DNA of 20,000 nt from Chara braunii. Lineage: Eukaryota > Streptophyta > Charophyceae > Charales > Characeae. Under the pieces are notes generated by a model that was not told where the DNA came from, searched no databases, and saw only the letters and a program-made list of their open reading frames with translations. Position 1 is the first letter of the stretch; each line of letters begins with the position of its first letter. The stretch covers positions 1,572,487 to 1,592,486 of the forward strand of contig BFEA01000336.1 in NCBI GenBank assembly GCA_003427395.1, read 5' to 3'. Both the position numbers and the translations under genes were made by a program. Below are positions 15,921-20,000 of this stretch, one piece after another.

Positions 15921-16633
15921 ACTCACATGGTAGTAGGAGATGCTCCGATTCTTCCATAGATGATCTCTTGCTCAAATCTTGTGATTTCGTCTTAGTGTAG
16001 ATCTTGCTTTTGGAGATGCTCCGATTCTTCCATGAATGATCTCATGCTCAATACTTGTCATTTAGTCTAATGTAACTCTTGCTTTTCACTCACATGCTAG
16101 TAGGAGATGCTCCTTTTCTTCCATGGATGATCAATTGCTCAATACTTGTGATTTGGTCTGCTTCAACTCTTGCTTTTCACTCACATGCTAGTAGGAGATG
16201 CTCTGATTCTTCCATGGATGATCTCTTGCTCAATACTTGTGATTTAATACAGTTTCACTCTTGCTTTTCACTCACATGCTAGTAGGAGATGCTCCGATTC
16301 TTCCATGAATGATCTCATGCTCAATACTTGTGATTTAGTATAGTGTAACTCTTGCTTTTCACTCACATGCTAGTAGGAGATGCTCCGATTCTTCCATGGA
16401 TGATCTCTTGATCAATACTTGTGATTTGGTCTAATTCAACTCTTGCTTTTCACTCACTTTGTGGTAGGAGATCCTCCGATTCTTCCATGAATAATCTCTT
16501 GCTCAATACTTGTGATTTAGTCTAGTGTAACTCTTGCTTTTCACTCACATGCTAGTAGGAGATGCTTCAATTTTTCCATGGATAATCTCTTGCTCAATAC
16601 TTGTGATTTAGTCTAGTGGAACTCTTGCTTTTC
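15921..16633. repeat. higher-order repeat copy 2, with a partial third copy after it
   Basis: The eight monomer variants repeat in order. TTAATACAGTTTCAC recurs at 16244 and GATCCTCCG at 16470, both exactly 713 bases after copy 1. A third copy begins at 16634 with CAAATCTTGTG, TGAATGATCTCATG and a CTCCTTTTCTTCC monomer (also in copy 2), then loses register. Parts of the first three-monomer motif recur near 17480-17690 and 18020-18240. Confidence 0.85.
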
Positions 16634-18440
16634 ACTCACATGCTAGTAGGAGATGCTCCGATTCTTCCATGGATGATCTCTTGCTCAAATCTTGTGATTT
16701 GGTCTTAGTGTAAATCTTGCTTTTCACTCACATGCTAGTAGGAGATGCCCCGATTCTTCCGTGAATGATCTCATGCTCAATACTTGTGATTTAGTCTAGT
16801 GTAACTCTTGCTTTTCACTCAGATGCGAGTAGGAGATGCTCCTTTTCTTCCATGGATGATCGATTGCTTAATACTTGTGATTTGGTATGCTTCAACTCTT
16901 GCTTTTCACTCACATGCTAGTAGGAGATGCTCCGATTCTTCCATGAATGATCTCATGCTCAATACTTGTGATTTAGTCTTAGTGTAATTCTTTCTTTTCA
17001 CTCACATGCTAATAGGAGATGATTCGATTCTTCCATGGATGATCTTTTGCTCAATACTTGTGATTTAGTCTACTTCAACTTTTACTTTTCACTCACATGC
17101 TAGTAAGAGATGCTCTGATTCTTACATGGATGATCTCTTGCTCAATACTTATGATTTAATCTAGTGTAACTCTTGCTTTTCACTCCCATGCTCGCAGGAG
17201 ATGCTCCGATTCTTCTATGGATGATCTCCTGCTCAATACTTGTGATTTAGTATAGTGTAACTCTTGCTCTTCACTCACATGCAAGTAGGAGATTCTCCGA
17301 TTCTTCCATGGAAGATCTCTTACTCGATATTTGTGATTCAGTCAGTCTAACTCTTGGCTTTCACTCACATGTTAGTAGGAGATGCTCTGATTCTTCCATG
17401 GATGATCTTTTGCTCAGGTGTAACTCTTGCTTTTCACTTACATGCTAGTAGGAGATGCTCCGATTCTTCCATGGATGATCTCTTGCTCAAATATTGTGAT
17501 TTGGTCTTAGTGTAGATCTTTCTTTTCACTCACATGCTAGTAGGAGATGCTCCGATTCTTCCATGAATGATCTCATGCTCAATACTTGTGATTTAGTCTA
17601 GTGTAACTCTTGCTTTCCACTCACATGTTGGTACGAGATGCTTCTTTTTATCCATGGATGATCTCTTACTCAATACTTGTGATTTGGTCTACTTCAATTC
17701 TTGCTTTTCACTCACATGCTAGTAGGAGATGCTCCGATTCTTCCATGGATGAGCTTTTGCTGAATACTTTTGATTTAGTCTAGGGTCACTCTTGCTTTTC
17801 ACTCACATGCTAATAGGAGATTCTCCGATTCATCCATGGATGATCTCTTGCTCAATACTTGGGATTTAGTCTAGTGTGACTTTTGCTTTTCACTCACATG
17901 CTAGTAGGAGATTCTCTGATTCTTCCATGGATGATCTCTTGCTCAATACTTGTGATTTAGTGTAGTGTAACTCTTGCTTTTCACTCACATGTTAGTAGGA
18001 GATGCTCCGATTTTTCCATGGATGATCTCTTGCTCAAATCTTGTGGTTTGGTCTAAGTGTAGATCTTGCTTTTCACTCATATGCTAGTAGGGGATGCTCT
18101 GATTCTTCCATGAATGATCTTATGTTCAATGCTTGTGATTTAGTCTACTGTAAGTCTTGCTTTTCACTCACATGCTAGTAGGAGATTCTCCGATTCTTCC
18201 ATGGATGATCTCTTGCTCAATACTTGTGATTCGGTTTACTTTAACTCTTGCTTTTCACTCATATGCTAGTAGGAGATGCTCCGATTCTTCCATAGATGAT
18301 CTCTTGCTCAAATATTGTGATTTGGTGTAGTTTAGATCTTGCTTTTCACTCACATGCTAGTAGGAAATGCTCCGATTTTTCCATGAATGATTTCATGTTC
18401 AAGACTTGTGTTTTGGAACTAGTCTAGCTTGTGCTTTCCA

Positions 18441-19284
18441 CTCACAAAGTAGATGATGACATTCCGTTTCAAACTTGGTTGCATTCATGAGCCATGATCA
18501 TGTGTTGGAGCAAGTCTCACTCAGATGCATGGCTCAACTCTCACAATATGACATTCTGTTTCAAACTTGGTTGCATTCATGAGCCATGATCATGTGCATG
18601 AGCAAGTCTCACTGACATGCATGGCTCAACTCTCACAATATGACATTCTGTTTCAAACTTGGTTGCATTCATGAGCGATGATCAGGTGTTGGAGCAAGTC
18701 TCACTCACATGCATGGCTCAACTCTCACAATATGACATTCCATTTCAAACTTGGTTGCATTCATAAGCCATGAGCATGTGCTTGAGTAAGTCTCACTCAT
18801 ATGCATGACTCAACTCTCACAATATGACATTCTGTTTTAAAGTTGGTTGCATTCATGAGCCATGATCATGTGCTTGAGCAAGTCTCACTCACATGCATGG
18901 CTCAACTCTCACAATATGACATTCCATTTCAAACTTGGTTGCATTCATGGGCATGATCATGTGCTTGAGCAAGTCTCACTCGCATGCATGGCTCAACTCT
19001 CACAATATGACATTCCGTTTCAAACTTGGTTGCATTCATTAGCCATGAGGATATGCTTGAGCAAGTCTCACTCACATGCATGACTCAACTCTCACATTAT
19101 GACATTTCGTTTCAAACTCGGTTGCATTCATGAGCCATGAGCATGTGCTTGAGCAAGTCTCACTCACATGCATGACTCAACTCTCACATGATGACATTCC
19201 GTTAAAAAACTTGGTTGCACTCATGAACCATGAGCATGTGTTTGAGCAAGTCTCACTCACATGCATGACCCAACTTTCATATGA
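18441..19284. repeat. satellite block B, 9 monomers of 92 bp
   Basis: GACATT landmarks at 18458, 18550, 18642, 18734, 18826, 18918, 19009, 19101 and 19193 give steps of 92 with one 91. Each unit has GACATTCCGTTTCAAACTTG, GTTGCATTCATGAGCCATGA, TCATGTGCTTGAGCAAGTCT and CACTCACATGCATGGCTCAA, then CTCTCACAATAT. The copies are more alike than those of block A, so this block was homogenised more recently. Open frames through it are repeat artefacts. Confidence 0.98.
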
Positions 19285-20000
19285 TGGTGTTCCGGTTCAT
19301 CACTTGGTTGATCTTTCCTGTATGTGCATGTGCTTCTCACTAGTTTAATCTTCTCATTGTCAAATTCGTGTGTGTTGTAGTGTTCCGGTTCATACTTGGT
19401 TGATCTTTCCTCTATGAGCATGTGTTTTTCACTAGTTCAATCTCCTCATTGTCAAGTTCATATGTGTTGTAGTGTTCCGATTCATACTTAGTTGATCTTT
19501 CCTCCATGTGCATGTGCTTTTCACTAAGTTCAATCTTCTCATTGTCAAGTTCATGTGTGTTGTGATGTTCCGTTTCATACCTAGTTGATCTTTTCTCCAT
19601 GTGCATGTGCTTTTCACTAGCTCAAGCTTCTCATTGTCAAGTTCATGTGTGTTGTAGTGTTCCGATTCATACTGAGTTCATTTTTCCTCCATGTGCATGT
19701 GCTTTTCATTAAGTTCAATCTTCTCATTGTCAAGTTTATGTGTGTTGTGATGTTCCGATTCATACTTACTTGATCTTTCCTCCATGTGCATGGGTTCTTC
19801 ATCAGTTCAATCTTCTCATTATCAAGTTCATGTGCGTTGAAGTGTTCCGGTTCACACTTAGTTAATCTTTCCTCCATGTGCATATGCTTTTTACTAATTC
19901 AATCTCCTCATTGTCAAGTTCATGAGTGTTGTAGTGTTCCGGCTCATGCTTAGTTGTTTTTCCTTTATGTGCATTTGCTTTTCACTAATTCGATTCCCTC
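19285..20000. repeat. satellite block C, ~8 monomers of 92-93 bp, runs off the window
   Basis: TTCCG landmarks at 19290, 19383, 19475, 19568, 19660, 19753, 19845 and 19937 give steps of 93, 92, 93, 92, 93, 92 and 92. Units contain TTCATACTT(A/G)GTTGATCTTT, CCTCCATGTGCATGTGCTTT and TCACTAGTTCAATCTTCTCA, then TTGTCAAGTTCATGTGTGTTG. Variants TTGTAGTG and TTGTGATG before TTCCG, and AGTTC versus AAGTTC, alternate in the middle copies, suggesting a 185-bp dimer. Confidence 0.97.

Larger units (their letters stand above)
14925..18440. repeat. satellite block A, ~38 monomers of ~91 bp
   Basis: Monomers contain CTTTTCACTCACATGCTAGT, AGGAGATGCTCCGATTCTTC, CATGGATGATCTCTTGCTCA and ATACTTGTGATTTAGTCTAG, then TGTAACTCTTG. 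Successive ACTCACA landmarks at 15024, 15115, 15207, then 15374, 15466, 15557, 15648 and 15739 give steps of 91-92. A few monomers have lost about 15 bases (around 15290 and 16010) or more (17415). Monomer variants recur in order; see the higher-order repeat. There is no open frame of any credibility. Head-to-tail orientation is constant. Confidence 0.98.

Noticed and set aside
14925-19285. CRISPR-like regular repetition
   Set aside because: The whole 91-92 bp unit is repeated with no unique spacers, and the window is eukaryotic; it is a satellite.
16079-19883. Short open frames inside the satellite blocks
   Set aside because: They are made of repeated satellite sequence, with no conservation of frame between monomers.

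Overview
The window looks like repeat-rich nuclear DNA from a eukaryote with a large genome, most likely a plant or streptophyte alga. The evidence is a decayed Ty3/gypsy-type retroelement, long noncoding stretches built of nested minisatellites, and more than 5 kb of satellite DNA. There are no bacterial operons, no tRNA or rRNA genes, and no intact host gene that I can recognise. One ambiguous base (n) lies at 8320. A charophyte such as Chara is my guess from the general style of the element; the sequence does not prove it.

Layout. (1) 1-~830: a (GA)n tract, then GC-rich and T-tract repeats without a gene. (2) ~840-5905: gag-pol remains on the + strand in the order nucleocapsid zinc knuckle, aspartic protease, reverse transcriptase, RNase H, integrase, integrase C-terminal domain. 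The capsid part of gag is missing. The pol reading is broken by in-frame stops (3183, 4166, 4352, 4748) and changes frame at about 2541-2571, 3419, 4711-4725 and 5633-5670. The RT YxDD motif is absent, and the RT motif A Asp and the second integrase Asp both read as Asn. (3) 5902-6833: a broken, unrecognised post-integrase ORF, highly charged, with two SUMO-interaction-like patches. (4) 6834-10728: purine-rich noncoding DNA with a 5 x 40 bp minisatellite, short hairpins, and a ~13-copy minisatellite that alternates 63 and 68 bp units. (5) 10729-10740: a polypurine tract followed directly by TGTGTCGGGA, the likely start of a long 3' LTR. The LTR candidate carries 26-bp repeats, a block duplicated 1.44 kb apart, palindromic boxes at ~162-bp spacing and several strong inverted repeats. 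Its 3' end is not resolved. (6) ~14621-14907: a (TTC)n tract. (7) ~14925-20000: satellite DNA in three consecutive blocks (A, B, C), all with a 91-93 bp period and recognisable common ancestry. Block A contains an eight-monomer higher-order repeat of ~713 bp, and block C alternates 92 and 93 bp monomers, suggesting a 185-bp dimer. The array runs off the window.

How the parts work together: the gag, pol and ORF3 pieces would have been one retroelement, now dead as a protein-coding unit. The noncoding tail and LTR-like region probably belong to it, although 3.9 kb between the last ORF and the polypurine tract is unusually long and a nested insertion is possible. The satellite is a separate sequence class; its HOR structure makes a centromeric or heterochromatic setting plausible but unproven.
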